From contig NZ_SLXO01000011.1 of assembly GCF_004341375.1 (NCBI RefSeq), positions 1 through 43,429 of the forward strand: 43,429 bases of DNA, given 5' to 3'. The notes under the pieces are model-generated. The model saw only the letters and a program-made list of their open reading frames with translations, had not been told where the DNA came from and made no database searches. Below, in pieces: positions 15,657-27,373 of the stretch (its first letter is position 1; every line of letters begins with the position of its first letter). A program made the translations under genes and the position numbers. Source of the DNA: Rhodothalassium salexigens DSM 2132 (GTDB lineage Bacteria > Pseudomonadota > Alphaproteobacteria > Sphingomonadales > Rhodothalassiaceae).

Positions 15657-16451
15657 TCAGCGCCCGCGCCGGCGGCGGTTGGCGGGCAGGCCGCGCGGGT
15701 CGTCGAAGGTCCAGGTGCTGTCGGCGAAGGTCTGGCCCAAGGTCACGTCGGACAGGCTGACCCGGGTCACATAGCCCTGGGCGTCGACCACCTCCCAGCC
15801 GAGCAGCCGCACGCCCGTCTGGGCCTCACGCACGAAGGTCAGTTCCACCGTGCCCGGTATGTCGCCGTCGGGGTTACGGGCTTCGAGCACCCAATAGCCG
15901 GCGAGCGCGCCGGGATTGAACGCGAGGTCCAGGCCCGTGGCCGCGGGGTCGTCCAGGTCAATCCGGTCGCGCACCAGCAGCCCGAGCGGCGTTTCGTCGA
16001 TCGGCCAGCGGGTGACCTGGCCCACCTCATAGTCGATGAAGGTCAGCGTGGCGCCGTCCGAGACCAACAGCAGCGGTGTCTCGTCGTCATAGTCGAAGCG
16101 CAGCCGGCCGGGTCGGTCGATTTTCAGCACCCCGTGCGCCATGCCGCCGTCGGGGCCGATCTGGACGAAATCGGCGCGCAGCGTGTCGATACCGTTGAGA
16201 TAGTCCTCGATGGCTTGGCGCGCGGCGTCTTGGCCGCCGGGCGCCGGCGTCACCGTCTCAGCTTCAAGCGGCGGCAGACCCGGCTCGGCGGTGTCGCTGG
16301 ACGCGGGTGCGCCGGCGCCTTCCTGGGCCGCCGCGCCGCCCATTGGCAGGCCCATGAGCGCAGCCAGCAGCGCCCCGGTTAAGGCCCTGGTCAGGGCCTT
16401 GGGGCGAACCGGGCGGCGGCGCGGCCACGGCGGGGCATTTCGGTCGGTCAT
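15657..16451 (-). CDS. lolA: Outer-membrane lipoprotein carrier protein LolA
   Basis: A 264-residue periplasmic chaperone that ferries lipoproteins from the LolCDE transporter to the outer membrane. The signal peptide is clear (ALTRALTGALLAALMGLPM, cleavage near GGAAAQ). After a Pro-rich linker comes the LolA fold: YLNGIDTLRADFVQIGPDG, GVLKIDRPGRLRFDYDDETP, LLLVSDGATLTFIDYEVGQV, and WEVVDAQGYVTRVSLSDV. The second ATG (16451) is chosen over 16466 since GAGG lies 9 bases ahead. It follows ftsK by 88 bases, and the ftsK-lolA pair is common in alphaproteobacteria. The last residues RRRRGR form a basic tail. Confidence 0.92.
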   Translation of the reverse strand: MTDRNAPPWPRRRPVRPKALTRALTGALLAALMGLPMGGAAAQEGAGAPASSDTAEPGLPPLEAETVTPAPGGQDAARQAIEDYLNGIDTLRADFVQIGPDGGMAHGVLKIDRPGRLRFDYDDETPLLLVSDGATLTFIDYEVGQVTRWPIDETPLGLLVRDRIDLDDPAATGLDLAFNPGALAGYWVLEARNPDGDIPGTVELTFVREAQTGVRLLGWEVVDAQGYVTRVSLSDVTLGQTFADSTWTFDDPRGLPANRRRRGR

Positions 16452-16539
16452 GGCGTCGATCCTCATTGGTCGCAGCGGCGATGCCGGCCTCGTCGGCAGC
16501 CCGGTCTGGGCTTGGGGGGGCGGTTGCGGGCGTCGCCGT

Positions 16540-18975
<2,436 letters not shown>

Positions 18976-19256
18976 GGGGTGATGGGTCCTTTCCGTGGGG
19001 CCTTCCGGGTATACAAATCCACACGTCCGGGCAAGCGCGTCGCCACAAACCGGGGTGCGACGCCCTCGGCGGCCCGGTCCCCGGGTCCTGGTCTCCGGCC
19101 CGCCGCGCCCCGGCTTGGGTGAGGCCCCAAGCTCGATGTCCCCCCGCGCCTGTCCCCGCGCCCCTTGGCGGCTCAAGGCCCGGTGTCGGCGCGTACGGCG
19201 GCGCGCGCCGGGTCCACAGCGTGCCGATCTCGGTCAAAGCGCGAACAAACAGTAAA
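18976..19256. other. Intergenic region between amt and ftsK
   Basis: About 280 bases, gene-free, between the amt terminator and the ftsK start. Several frames are open but look like composition shadows. It should hold the ftsK promoter, which I could not pick out. Confidence 0.5.
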
Positions 19257-19292
19257 CGACCCGACCGGCAATTGCAAAGCCCGGTCGGGTCG
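19257..19292 (-). terminator. Rho-independent terminator of amt
   Basis: Perfect 12-bp arms at 19257-19268 and 19281-19292 with a 12-base loop. On the minus strand the tail is TTTACTGTTTGTT. It lies 39 bases past the amt stop codon and separates amt from ftsK. Confidence 0.8.
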
Positions 19293-19331
19293 CGAACACG
19301 CCAGGGCTGGCCGGGCTCGGAGCGGCGGCGG

Positions 19332-20669
19332 TCAGCCGGCGAACTGCGAGCCGCGGCCGAATTCGGGATAGGCTTCCATGCCCAGTTCGCTGGTATCGCC
19401 GCCGGCCAGTTCGTCCTCGGGCGTCAGGCGCAGGCCGATGGTCGCCTTGAGCCCCAGCCACACCACCAGACTGGTCACCGATACCCACAGCCCGGTGGCC
19501 AGCACCCCCAGACCTTGAGCGGCCAGGGTGGCCTCGGGGTTGGTCAGCGGCACCGCCAGCGTGCCCCAGATGCCGGGCACCAGGTGCACCGACAGGGCGC
19601 CGACCACGTCGTCGATGCGCAGCCGGTCGAACAGCGGCACGCACACCACCACCAGCACCCCGCCGACCGCGCCGATGGCGACGGCGGCCAGCGGCGACGG
19701 CGTCAGCGGTGCCGCCGTGATCGACACCAGGCCGGCGAGCGCGCCGTTGAGCACGAAGGTCAGGTCGATCTTCTTGTAGCGCAGTTGTGCCAGTAGCATG
19801 GCGCCCAAGGTGCCGCCGACCGCGGCCATGTTGGTGTTGGCGAAGATCCTGGCGATCGCGGCGACGTCGGCGCCCGAGCCCATGGCGAGCTGGCTGCCGC
19901 CGTTGAAGCCGAACCAGCCGAGCCACAGGATGAACGTGCCCAAGGTGGCCAGCGGCAGGTTCGAGCCCGGCATCGGCCGCACCCGACCGCGCGGGTCGTA
20001 GCGGCCGAGCCGGGGGCCGAGCACGATGGCGCCGGTCAGCGCCGCCCAGCCGCCGGCCGAATGGACCAGGGTCGAGCCGGCGAAATCGCTGAAACCGGCG
20101 CCGGCCAGGGCCACGAAACGGTCGCTGGTCAACAGCCCCGAGCCCCAGGTCCAGGCGCCCTGGATCGGATAGATCAGCCCGGTGAGCACGATCACGAAGA
20201 CGAAAAAGCCGGTCAGCCGGACCCGTTCGGCCAGCGTGCCCGAGACGATCGAGGCGGCGGTGGCGACGAACACCATCTGAAAGAACCAGTCGGCGGACGA
20301 GGCATAGCCGGCGCTGAAGTCGGCGTCGGCGCCGTCGAGCGTGCCGTCGGCGGGCAGGAACGGGCCGAAGCTGCCCAGAAATCCGCCGTCGACGCCGTCA
20401 TACATCAGCCGATAGCCGACCAGCAGGTACATCAGCCCGGCCAGGGCGAACAGCACGATGTTCTTGAGGCACATGGTCGCCACATTCTTCGAGCGGACCA
20501 GGCCGGCTTCCAGCATGCAGAAGCCGGCCGCCATCCACATGACCAGAAAGCCGCCGATCAGGAACAACAAGGTGTTCAGCACATAGGCGGTCTCGTCGGT
20601 GACCGCGGCGTGAGCCGGGGCCGAGACGGCCGCAAGAGCGACGAACACGGCGACAAACACTTTGACCAT
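19332..20669 (-). CDS. amt: Ammonium transporter (Amt family)
   Basis: A 445-residue inner-membrane ammonium channel. After a signal-like segment (VFVALAAVSAPAHA) come about eleven TM helices. Family marks are AAGFCMLEAGLVRSKNVATM, the pore-lining SDFAGSTLVHSAGGWAALTG, GWFGFNGGSQL and the histidine-containing VHLVPGIWGTLAV. The start at 20669 has GGGAGG 8 bases ahead. Amt genes usually follow glnK, which encodes the PII protein that gates the channel; no glnK lies beside it here, so gating would need a PII protein encoded elsewhere. It ends at a strong terminator and is probably monocistronic. ubiH is divergent. Confidence 0.95.
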   Translation of the reverse strand: MVKVFVAVFVALAAVSAPAHAAVTDETAYVLNTLLFLIGGFLVMWMAAGFCMLEAGLVRSKNVATMCLKNIVLFALAGLMYLLVGYRLMYDGVDGGFLGSFGPFLPADGTLDGADADFSAGYASSADWFFQMVFVATAASIVSGTLAERVRLTGFFVFVIVLTGLIYPIQGAWTWGSGLLTSDRFVALAGAGFSDFAGSTLVHSAGGWAALTGAIVLGPRLGRYDPRGRVRPMPGSNLPLATLGTFILWLGWFGFNGGSQLAMGSGADVAAIARIFANTNMAAVGGTLGAMLLAQLRYKKIDLTFVLNGALAGLVSITAAPLTPSPLAAVAIGAVGGVLVVVCVPLFDRLRIDDVVGALSVHLVPGIWGTLAVPLTNPEATLAAQGLGVLATGLWVSVTSLVVWLGLKATIGLRLTPEDELAGGDTSELGMEAYPEFGRGSQFAG

Positions 20670-20995
20670 GGCGGTTCCTCCCGGGGGGTGTTTGGCGCTG
20701 CACAATCAAGAACCGTGCCGGGCGCGCGGGCACCGGCGAACGCCGCTGCGGGCGGGCCGGCCTGCGCCCACGCCCCGGGCCCGGCGCCGGTATTGGGGCG
20801 GATAATTGCTCAATCGGTGAACACGCTGCCCATTTCCTGCGCAATTGGTCCGTTCGGGCGGCGAAGCGTGCCGTGCGGGGGCGGCTCGGGCTGCGGCCAA
20901 GGCGCCCCTGGACAGGCGCTTGCACCGCCGGTCTAATCCGCGCACAAGACAATGTTTCGACCTTGGACCATCCGCGCAGCAGACGAGGCACAGCG
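20670..20995. other. Divergent intergenic region amt / ubiH-like gene
   Basis: About 325 bases with start regions of both genes. It contains a degenerate sigma-54-like site for amt (listed separately). A plus-strand GAGG precedes the monooxygenase start. I found no good sigma-70 boxes for either gene. Confidence 0.5.
20701..20720 (-). promoter_or_regulatory. Weak sigma-54-like site upstream of amt
   Basis: On the minus strand the bases read CGGCACG-N4-TTGAT, against the consensus TGGCACG-N4-TTGCA. The -24 half is one mismatch off, but the -12 half lacks the key GC. Nitrogen-controlled amt genes often use sigma-54, which is why it is worth listing. Confidence 0.2.
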
Positions 20996-22267
20996 ATGAC
21001 CCGATCTTCAGCCCCCACCCGGCCCGGTGCAGACCCACAGCGCGCGGATCGGGCCCAGACCAGCCGCGCCGACGTGGCGATCATTGGCGGCGGTCTGGTC
21101 GGCCTGACCACCGCCGTGGGCCTGGCGCAGCAGGGCCTGTCGGTGTGCGTGGTCGACCGCCAGCCGTTGCCGGCCACGCTCGACCCCGCGTTCGACGGCC
21201 GGGCGACGGCGGTGGCGCACGCCTCCAAGCTGTTGTTCGAGGCGTTGGACCTGTGGCCGGCCATGGACGCGCACGCCCAGCCGATCCTGGAAATCCGGGT
21301 CTCTGATGGGCCGTCCTTGATGCACCTGCACTTCGACCATGACGACCTGGGCGACGGCCCGTTGGGCTTTCTGGTCGAGAACCGCTATCTGCGCCAGGCC
21401 ATGGCCGACAAGGTCGCCGGGCTCGATGCGGTCGAGGTGGTGGCGCCCGAGGCGGTCGAGACCATCGAGCGCAGCGAAGCCGGCGCCCGCGTCGCCCTGG
21501 CGTCGGGCCGGGTGATCGAGGCGGCGCTGGTGCTGGCCTGTGACGGCCGCGGCAGTGCCACGCGCAGCCGCGCCGGCATCGACATCATGCGCTGGTCCTA
21601 TGACCAGATGGGCATCGTCGCCACCATTCACCATGAGCTGCCGCACGCCGGCATCGCCCATGAGCGGTTCCTGCCCGACGGCCCGTTCGCCATCCTGCCC
21701 CTGCGCGGCAATCGCTCGTCGCTGGTGTGGACGGTGCCGACCGCGAAGGAACCGGCGATCATGGGCCTCGGTCCCCGCGGTTTCGAGGCCGAGGTGCGCC
21801 GCCGGGTCGGCGATTTCCTGGGCCAGGTGACGGTCGAGGAGCGGCGCTGGTCCTACCCGCTCAGCCTGCACCTGGCCGACCGGATCACCGACACCCGGTT
21901 GGCGCTGGTGGGCGACGCCGCCCACGGCATTCACCCGATCGCCGGCCAGGGCTTCAATCTGGGTCTGCGCGACGTGGCGGCGTTGATCGAGGTGATCGTG
22001 GATGCCCGGCGGCTTGGGCTCGATATCGGCTCGGCCGAGGTGCTGGGGCGCTATGCCCGCTGGCGGCGCGCCGACACGGTGGTGCTGGCGGCCGTCACCG
22101 ACGGGCTCAACCGGTTGTTTTCCAACGATGTGACGCCGGTGCGCCTGGCCCGCGACATCGGCCTGGCGGCGGTCGACCGGATCGGGCCGCTCAAGACCTT
22201 CTTCATGCGCCAGGCGCGCGGCTCGATCGGCAACCGGCCGCGGCTCTTGGACGGCCAGGCGCTCTGA
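20996..22267 (+). CDS. UbiH/UbiF/VisC-family FAD-dependent monooxygenase
   Basis: A 423-residue flavoprotein hydroxylase of the ubiquinone-biosynthesis group. The FAD-binding start is DVAIIGGGLVGLTTAVGLAQ (about 25-44), a DG motif lies in LVLACDGRGSATRS, and the second FAD motif is LALVGDAAHGIHPIAGQGFN with LGLRDVAALIE. These point to ring hydroxylation in ubiquinone synthesis, but which position (UbiH, UbiF, UbiI or UbiL type) cannot be told from sequence alone. The ATG at 20996 has GAGG 9 bases ahead; the frame is open upstream but starts in non-coding sequence. It is convergent with the glutamate dehydrogenase gene, with a shared hairpin between them. Confidence 0.9.
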   Translation: MTRSSAPTRPGADPQRADRAQTSRADVAIIGGGLVGLTTAVGLAQQGLSVCVVDRQPLPATLDPAFDGRATAVAHASKLLFEALDLWPAMDAHAQPILEIRVSDGPSLMHLHFDHDDLGDGPLGFLVENRYLRQAMADKVAGLDAVEVVAPEAVETIERSEAGARVALASGRVIEAALVLACDGRGSATRSRAGIDIMRWSYDQMGIVATIHHELPHAGIAHERFLPDGPFAILPLRGNRSSLVWTVPTAKEPAIMGLGPRGFEAEVRRRVGDFLGQVTVEERRWSYPLSLHLADRITDTRLALVGDAAHGIHPIAGQGFNLGLRDVAALIEVIVDARRLGLDIGSAEVLGRYARWRRADTVVLAAVTDGLNRLFSNDVTPVRLARDIGLAAVDRIGPLKTFFMRQARGSIGNRPRLLDGQAL

Positions 22268-22310
22268 ACGCCCGGCGGCGCGCCAGGCTTTGCGTGTCGG
22301 GGTCTGCTGG

Positions 22311-22336
22311 GCCGGGGCCGTCTTGGCGGCCCCGGC
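22311..22336. terminator. Bidirectional hairpin between convergent genes
   Basis: Perfect 10-bp arms GCCGGGGCCG and CGGCCCCGGC with a 6-base loop. It lies 43 bases after the monooxygenase stop and 9 bases after the glutamate dehydrogenase stop, and can serve both. No T-run follows on either strand. Confidence 0.55.
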
Positions 22337-22345
22337 ATGGGCCGC

Positions 22346-25300
22346 TTATGACGGGATCACCGCCCGGCTGAGGATCGAGCGCAGGTGGCGCGCGGCGAAG
22401 CTGAGCTTGGCGACCGTCAACTGCCCCGACCCTTTCAGGTCGCCCAACAGTCGGTCGGTGCGCACCAGGGTCAATTCGCGCTCGGCCAGCCAGTCTTCGA
22501 CCGCCTTTTCCGCGCCCGCGTCATGGTGTTCTTCAAGCACCGCCTGGGTCAGTTCGCGCTGCTGGTCGGCCACATCGTCGAGCACCGCGCCGGCGGCCAG
22601 CCGATCCCAATGGTCGTCGGTGCCGAGGCTGTTGGCGGCGCGGCGCAACCAGTCGAACCCTAAGCGGTCGCCGGCGTCGAAATAGGCCCGGCCCACATCG
22701 GCCACCGACCGGTCGAGGCTGTGCGCCACCTGGACGATATCGGTGGCGAAGGGCAGGAACTCGAACGCCGTGACCAGCCGCGCCAACGCGTCGGGCACGC
22801 CGGGCTCGGTCCACTCGGCGACCCGGGCCTCGAACGCTTCGGCCAGGTCGGCGGACAGCACGCTTTCGGGGGCGGCGAACAATTCGCCGGCGGCCGGGCC
22901 GTAGCGGTCGATCAGCGCGCCCATGTCCAGCGGGCGCGGCGCGTTGCGCAGGAACCAGGTGGTCTGGTGGCGCAGGAACGTGGCCACCGAGCGGTGCATG
23001 TCCAACTGCACCGCCGCGGGCACTTGGTTGTCGAGCCCGTCGATCCCGGCCCACACCCGGTCCAGGTCGAAGGCGTAGCGCACCACCGTGAAGGCGGCGG
23101 TGATCTGCTCGACGCCGAGGCCGGTCTCCTGGCGGATTTCGTAGACGAAGGTCAGGCCGCCCCGGTTGATCACGTCGTTGGCGGTGATCGTGGCGACGAT
23201 CTCGCGGCGCAGCCGGTGGCGCGCGATCAGGGCCGCATAGCGCTCGCGCAGCGCGGCAGGAAAGCCCCAATCCAGGCTCGGTTGCAGGATCGCCTCGTCC
23301 ATCATCGGGCTCGGGGTCAGGATCGCGGTCAATGACAGCTTGGCATAGGACATCAACGTGGCGATCTCCGGCCGGGTCAGGCCGCTTTGGTTGAGCGCCA
23401 GTTCGGAGAATTGTTCCTCGCTCGGCAGGTTGGCCAGATCGCGCTCGAACGCGCCTTCCTTCTCCAGCGTGCGGATCAGGCCGGCGTGCAGTTCGCGATC
23501 CTTGACCGCCTGGTGCTCGGCGACCGAAATCGCCAGCGTCTGGAGATAATTGTCCTCCAGCACCAGGTTCGCCACATCGTCGGTCATCTCAACCAGCAGG
23601 GCGTCGCGGTCGGGGCCCGACAGGCCCTCATTGACCGCGGCGTCCTTGAGCAGGATCTTGATGTTCACTTCCTTGTCGGAACTGTCGACGCCGGCCGAAT
23701 TGTCGATGAAGTCGGTGTTCAGCCGGCCGCCGGCGCGCGCGAACTCGATCCGCCCGGCCTGGGTCATGCCCAGATTGCCGCCCTCGCCCACCGCTTTGAC
23801 GCGCAACTGGCAGCCGTCGACGCGCAGGTCGTCATTGGCCCGGTCGCCCACTTGCGAATGGGACTGGTGCGCGGCCTTCACATAGGTACCGATGCCGCCG
23901 ATCCACAACAGGTCCGCCTGGGCCAGCAGGATGCGGTGGATCAACTGGCTCGGCGTCAGGGTGGTGTCGTCGACGCCCAGGAACGCCTGGATTTCGGGCG
24001 TCAGCCGGATCGACTTGGCGTCGCGGCGAAACACCCCGCCGCCGGTCGAGATCAGCGCCGGGTCATAGTCGGCCCAGCCCGACGCCGGGCCGTCGAACAG
24101 CCGCTTGCGTTCGGTCCACGCGGTCGCCGGGTCGGGATCGGGGTCGAGGAAGATGTGCAGATGGTTGAACGCCGCCTTCAGCCGGATGGTCTTGGACAGC
24201 AGCATGCCGTTGCCGAACACGTCGCCGCCCATGTCGCCGATGCCGATCACGTCGATCGGGTCGGTCTGGACGTTCAGGCCCATCTCGCGGAAGTGGCGTT
24301 GCACCGACACCCAGGCGCCGCGCGCGGTGATGCCCATCTTCTTGTGGTCATAGCCCTTCGACCCGCCGGACGCGAAGGCGTCGCCCAGCCAGAAGCCGCG
24401 CGCCTCGGCGATGCCGTTGGCGGTGTCGGAGAAGCGCGCCGTGCCCTTGTCGGCGGCGACCACCAGATAGGGGTCGTCGTCGTCGCGGCGTACCACGCGC
24501 GCCGGCGGCACCACCGTGTCGCCGTCCAGATTGTCGGTCACCGACAGCAGCGTCTGGATGAAGATGCGATAGCAGGCCTCGCCCTCGCCCTGGCGTTGGT
24601 CGCGGCCCAGCCGGTCGAGCCGGGTCGGCACAAAGCCGCCCTTGGCACCCACCGGCACGATGACCGCGTTCTTGACCTGCTGCGCCTTCATCAGGTCGAG
24701 GATCTCGGTACGGAAATCCTCGCCCCGGTCGGACCAGCGCAGGCCGCCGCGCGCCACCGGGCCGCCGCGCAGGTGGACGCCCTCCAGCCGCGACGAATAG
24801 ACGAAGATCTCGGCCCAGGGACGCGGGCGCGGTGCTTCTTCGATTTCGCCGGTGCGGATCTTGAGCGCCAGCGCGGTGTTCAGCCCGTCGGCGAAGGCGT
24901 CGCCATACTCGCCCCAGAAATTGGTCCGCAAGGTGGCGGCGATGGCGTGGTTGAAGGCGCGCAGCACCCGGTCGTGTTGCAGGCTCTCGACCGCTTCGAG
25001 CGCGGCTTGGAAGCGGTCTTCGATGTCGGCGACCCGGGCGTCGCGCGCGGCCCTGTCGTCGCTGGTATCGGCGGCGTCGGCATCGGCCGGTGCCCCGTCC
25101 CGGGGGCCGAAGTCGGGGCGCAACTGGGCCTCGAACCGCTCGAACAAAAGCCGGGTGATGGTCGGGTTGTCGATCAGCGCCCGGGCCAGCGCGTTGGTGC
25201 CATAGGGCACGTTCAACTGGCGCAGATAGCGCGCATAGGCGCGGATCACCGTCACCTGGCGGCAGTCCAGCCCGGTGGGCACCACCAGGGCGTTGAACCG

Positions 25301-27262
25301 GTCGTCGGCGACCCGGTCGAGCCAGACGGCGTTCAACAGGTCTTCGACCAGGGTGCGTGCCTGGGCCCAGTCGACGGCGCCGTGCGGCCAGCTCAGGTCG
25401 AAGTCGTAGATCGACCCGGCGCGCGGCCCGCTCAGCTCATAGGCGTGTTCGCTGATCACGTTGAAGCCGGCATGTTCGAGCATCGGCATACAGCGCGACA
25501 GCGGCACCGTGCGTTCGCGGGTGTAGATCTTCAGCCGCACCGCGTCGGCGGGATCGCCGGGGCGGTGATAGACGGCGAAGTCCACCGGCCGGTCGGCGTG
25601 CAAGCGGGCCAGCCGGGCGATGTCCTCGATGGCGCGGGCGGGGGGAAAATCCTCGCGATAGCTGAACGAGAAGCTGTCCGACCAGTCGTGGAACAGTTGG
25701 TTGCCCTCTTCCTCGCCGTGGCGTTGGACCAGTTGTTCGCGCAGCCGTTCCGACCAGGTCTTGGCGGCTTCGATCAGCTCCTCGTTGAGCTTTTTCTCGT
25801 CCACCTCGGGCACCTGGCCGGGCTTGGTGCGGATGATGTAGTGCCAGCGGCCCAAGGGGTCGTCGGACAGTTGTGCATAATGTACCGAAACCTCGCCGTT
25901 GAACGCCGCGCACAACAGGTCGGCGGCCTTGCGGCGCAGGCCGCTCTTGAAGTTGTCGCGCGGCACATAGATCAGCGCCGAGACGAAGCGTTCGAACCGG
26001 TCGCGGCGCAGGAAGAGGTGCGGGCGCGGCCGTTCGAGCAGGTGCATCACCTGGGTCGAGATCGACAGCAGCAGGTCTTCGTCAATCTGGAACAACTCGT
26101 CGCGCGGGAAGGTCTCCAGAATGTGGGCCAATACCTTGCCGGCATGGCTGCGCGGGTCGAAGCCGGCCTGTTCCTGGACGGTCCGCACCTTGACCCGCAG
26201 CCACGGCGTGTCGCTGACCGATTCCGCATAGGCCCGGGCGGTGAACAGGCCGACGAACCGGCGTTCGCCGACCACCCGCTGGCGGGCGTCGTAGATCTTG
26301 AGCGACACATAATCCAGATGAACCGGCCGGTGCACGGTCGACTTGCGGTTCGCCTTGGTGACCATGAGCGGCATTTCCGGCCGGCTCAGAAAATCGCGCA
26401 CCTCGGGCGAGATGGCGGTGTAGCCGTGTTGGCCGCGGACGATGTTGCGCGACGGATCGCGCAAGATGCCCAGACCGCTGTCATTGTCGGTCTTGAAGGT
26501 GGCGGTCTCCGGTTCGCCGTCGAAATAATATTCGCGAAAGCCCAGGAAGGTATAGTTGTCACTGCCCATCCAGCGCAGGAAGCGGATCGCTTCCGATACG
26601 CCCTCGTCGTCGATGGGTGGCGGATTGACGGTCAGCGACGCGGCGGTCTCGTCGATCTTGGCCAGCATCGCTTTCCAGTCGGTCACCGCCAGGCGCACAT
26701 CGGCCAGCGTCGCGCGCAGCGTCGCCTCGATACGGGCGAGCGCGGCGGGGTCCGACTCCTCGTCGATCTCCACATAGACGATGGACTCTTGGCCCGCGGG
26801 GCGGCGGGCGGTGCCGTTGCCATAATCCACCGGCCCCAGAAGCGCGGTGCGGCGGCCGCCGTCGTCGCGGTCGACGCGCACGATCGGGTGGTGCAGCTCG
26901 TGGATGCGGTAGCGCAGCGTGGTGCCCAGCGCGCCGGTGATCGAGTCGACCAGGAACGGCATGTCGTCGTTGACGATCGCCACGCTCGTGTGCGGCGTGG
27001 TCCAGCCATGGCTGTCGGTGCGGGCGTTGAACACCTCCACCAGCGGTTCGCCGGGGCGCCGGGTCTCGCCCAACTGCCAAAGATAGCGCCCGAGCGCCAA
27101 CAGGGCCTCGGGCGATTTGGCGTCCAGATCGTCGGCGGCGGCGTTGGAGAACAGGATGTCGAGAAAGCGGAGCAGCGGGTCTTTGCCGTTTTGCTTCAGC
27201 TTGTTACGTGCGCGATCCATCACATGGGCGATGATTGCGTCTTTGGTCTGCCACAAGGTCAT
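22346..27262 (-). CDS. gdh: NAD-specific glutamate dehydrogenase, large (180-kDa) class
   Basis: A 1,638-residue enzyme that oxidises glutamate to 2-oxoglutarate and ammonium with NAD+. The first 650 or so residues carry ACT-like and helical regulatory parts (for example DDEGVSEAIRFLRWMGSDNY and VYHRPGDPADAVRLKIY). The catalytic domain has HLRGGPVARGGLRWSDRGED, then AVIVPVGAKGGFVPTRL with the catalytic lysine near 870, ASGGSKGYDHKKMGITARGA, and VIGIGDMGGDVFGNGMLLS for NAD binding. The C-terminal 500 residues are helical. The length and motifs are normal for the class. The ATG at 27262 has a poor ribosome site. It favours glutamate breakdown, beside the ammonium transporter. Confidence 0.97.
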   Translation of the reverse strand: MTLWQTKDAIIAHVMDRARNKLKQNGKDPLLRFLDILFSNAAADDLDAKSPEALLALGRYLWQLGETRRPGEPLVEVFNARTDSHGWTTPHTSVAIVNDDMPFLVDSITGALGTTLRYRIHELHHPIVRVDRDDGGRRTALLGPVDYGNGTARRPAGQESIVYVEIDEESDPAALARIEATLRATLADVRLAVTDWKAMLAKIDETAASLTVNPPPIDDEGVSEAIRFLRWMGSDNYTFLGFREYYFDGEPETATFKTDNDSGLGILRDPSRNIVRGQHGYTAISPEVRDFLSRPEMPLMVTKANRKSTVHRPVHLDYVSLKIYDARQRVVGERRFVGLFTARAYAESVSDTPWLRVKVRTVQEQAGFDPRSHAGKVLAHILETFPRDELFQIDEDLLLSISTQVMHLLERPRPHLFLRRDRFERFVSALIYVPRDNFKSGLRRKAADLLCAAFNGEVSVHYAQLSDDPLGRWHYIIRTKPGQVPEVDEKKLNEELIEAAKTWSERLREQLVQRHGEEEGNQLFHDWSDSFSFSYREDFPPARAIEDIARLARLHADRPVDFAVYHRPGDPADAVRLKIYTRERTVPLSRCMPMLEHAGFNVISEHAYELSGPRAGSIYDFDLSWPHGAVDWAQARTLVEDLLNAVWLDRVADDRFNALVVPTGLDCRQVTVIRAYARYLRQLNVPYGTNALARALIDNPTITRLLFERFEAQLRPDFGPRDGAPADADAADTSDDRAARDARVADIEDRFQAALEAVESLQHDRVLRAFNHAIAATLRTNFWGEYGDAFADGLNTALALKIRTGEIEEAPRPRPWAEIFVYSSRLEGVHLRGGPVARGGLRWSDRGEDFRTEILDLMKAQQVKNAVIVPVGAKGGFVPTRLDRLGRDQRQGEGEACYRIFIQTLLSVTDNLDGDTVVPPARVVRRDDDDPYLVVAADKGTARFSDTANGIAEARGFWLGDAFASGGSKGYDHKKMGITARGAWVSVQRHFREMGLNVQTDPIDVIGIGDMGGDVFGNGMLLSKTIRLKAAFNHLHIFLDPDPDPATAWTERKRLFDGPASGWADYDPALISTGGGVFRRDAKSIRLTPEIQAFLGVDDTTLTPSQLIHRILLAQADLLWIGGIGTYVKAAHQSHSQVGDRANDDLRVDGCQLRVKAVGEGGNLGMTQAGRIEFARAGGRLNTDFIDNSAGVDSSDKEVNIKILLKDAAVNEGLSGPDRDALLVEMTDDVANLVLEDNYLQTLAISVAEHQAVKDRELHAGLIRTLEKEGAFERDLANLPSEEQFSELALNQSGLTRPEIATLMSYAKLSLTAILTPSPMMDEAILQPSLDWGFPAALRERYAALIARHRLRREIVATITANDVINRGGLTFVYEIRQETGLGVEQITAAFTVVRYAFDLDRVWAGIDGLDNQVPAAVQLDMHRSVATFLRHQTTWFLRNAPRPLDMGALIDRYGPAAGELFAAPESVLSADLAEAFEARVAEWTEPGVPDALARLVTAFEFLPFATDIVQVAHSLDRSVADVGRAYFDAGDRLGFDWLRRAANSLGTDDHWDRLAAGAVLDDVADQQRELTQAVLEEHHDAGAEKAVEDWLAERELTLVRTDRLLGDLKGSGQLTVAKLSFAARHLRSILSRAVIPS

Positions 27263-27373
27263 GGGGTCCGGGTCCCCGGGTCAAGGTACGAAAGTCGGCG
27301 AACGGCCGGCACTTTGGCGCAAACGGCACCGGGCGTCCAGTAAATTAGGCCCTTAAAAGGCCCCGCTAAGCCA

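Noticed and set aside
23387-27343. 1,318-codon open frame antisense to glutamate dehydrogenase
   Set aside because: Same cause: a composition shadow of a well-identified gene.
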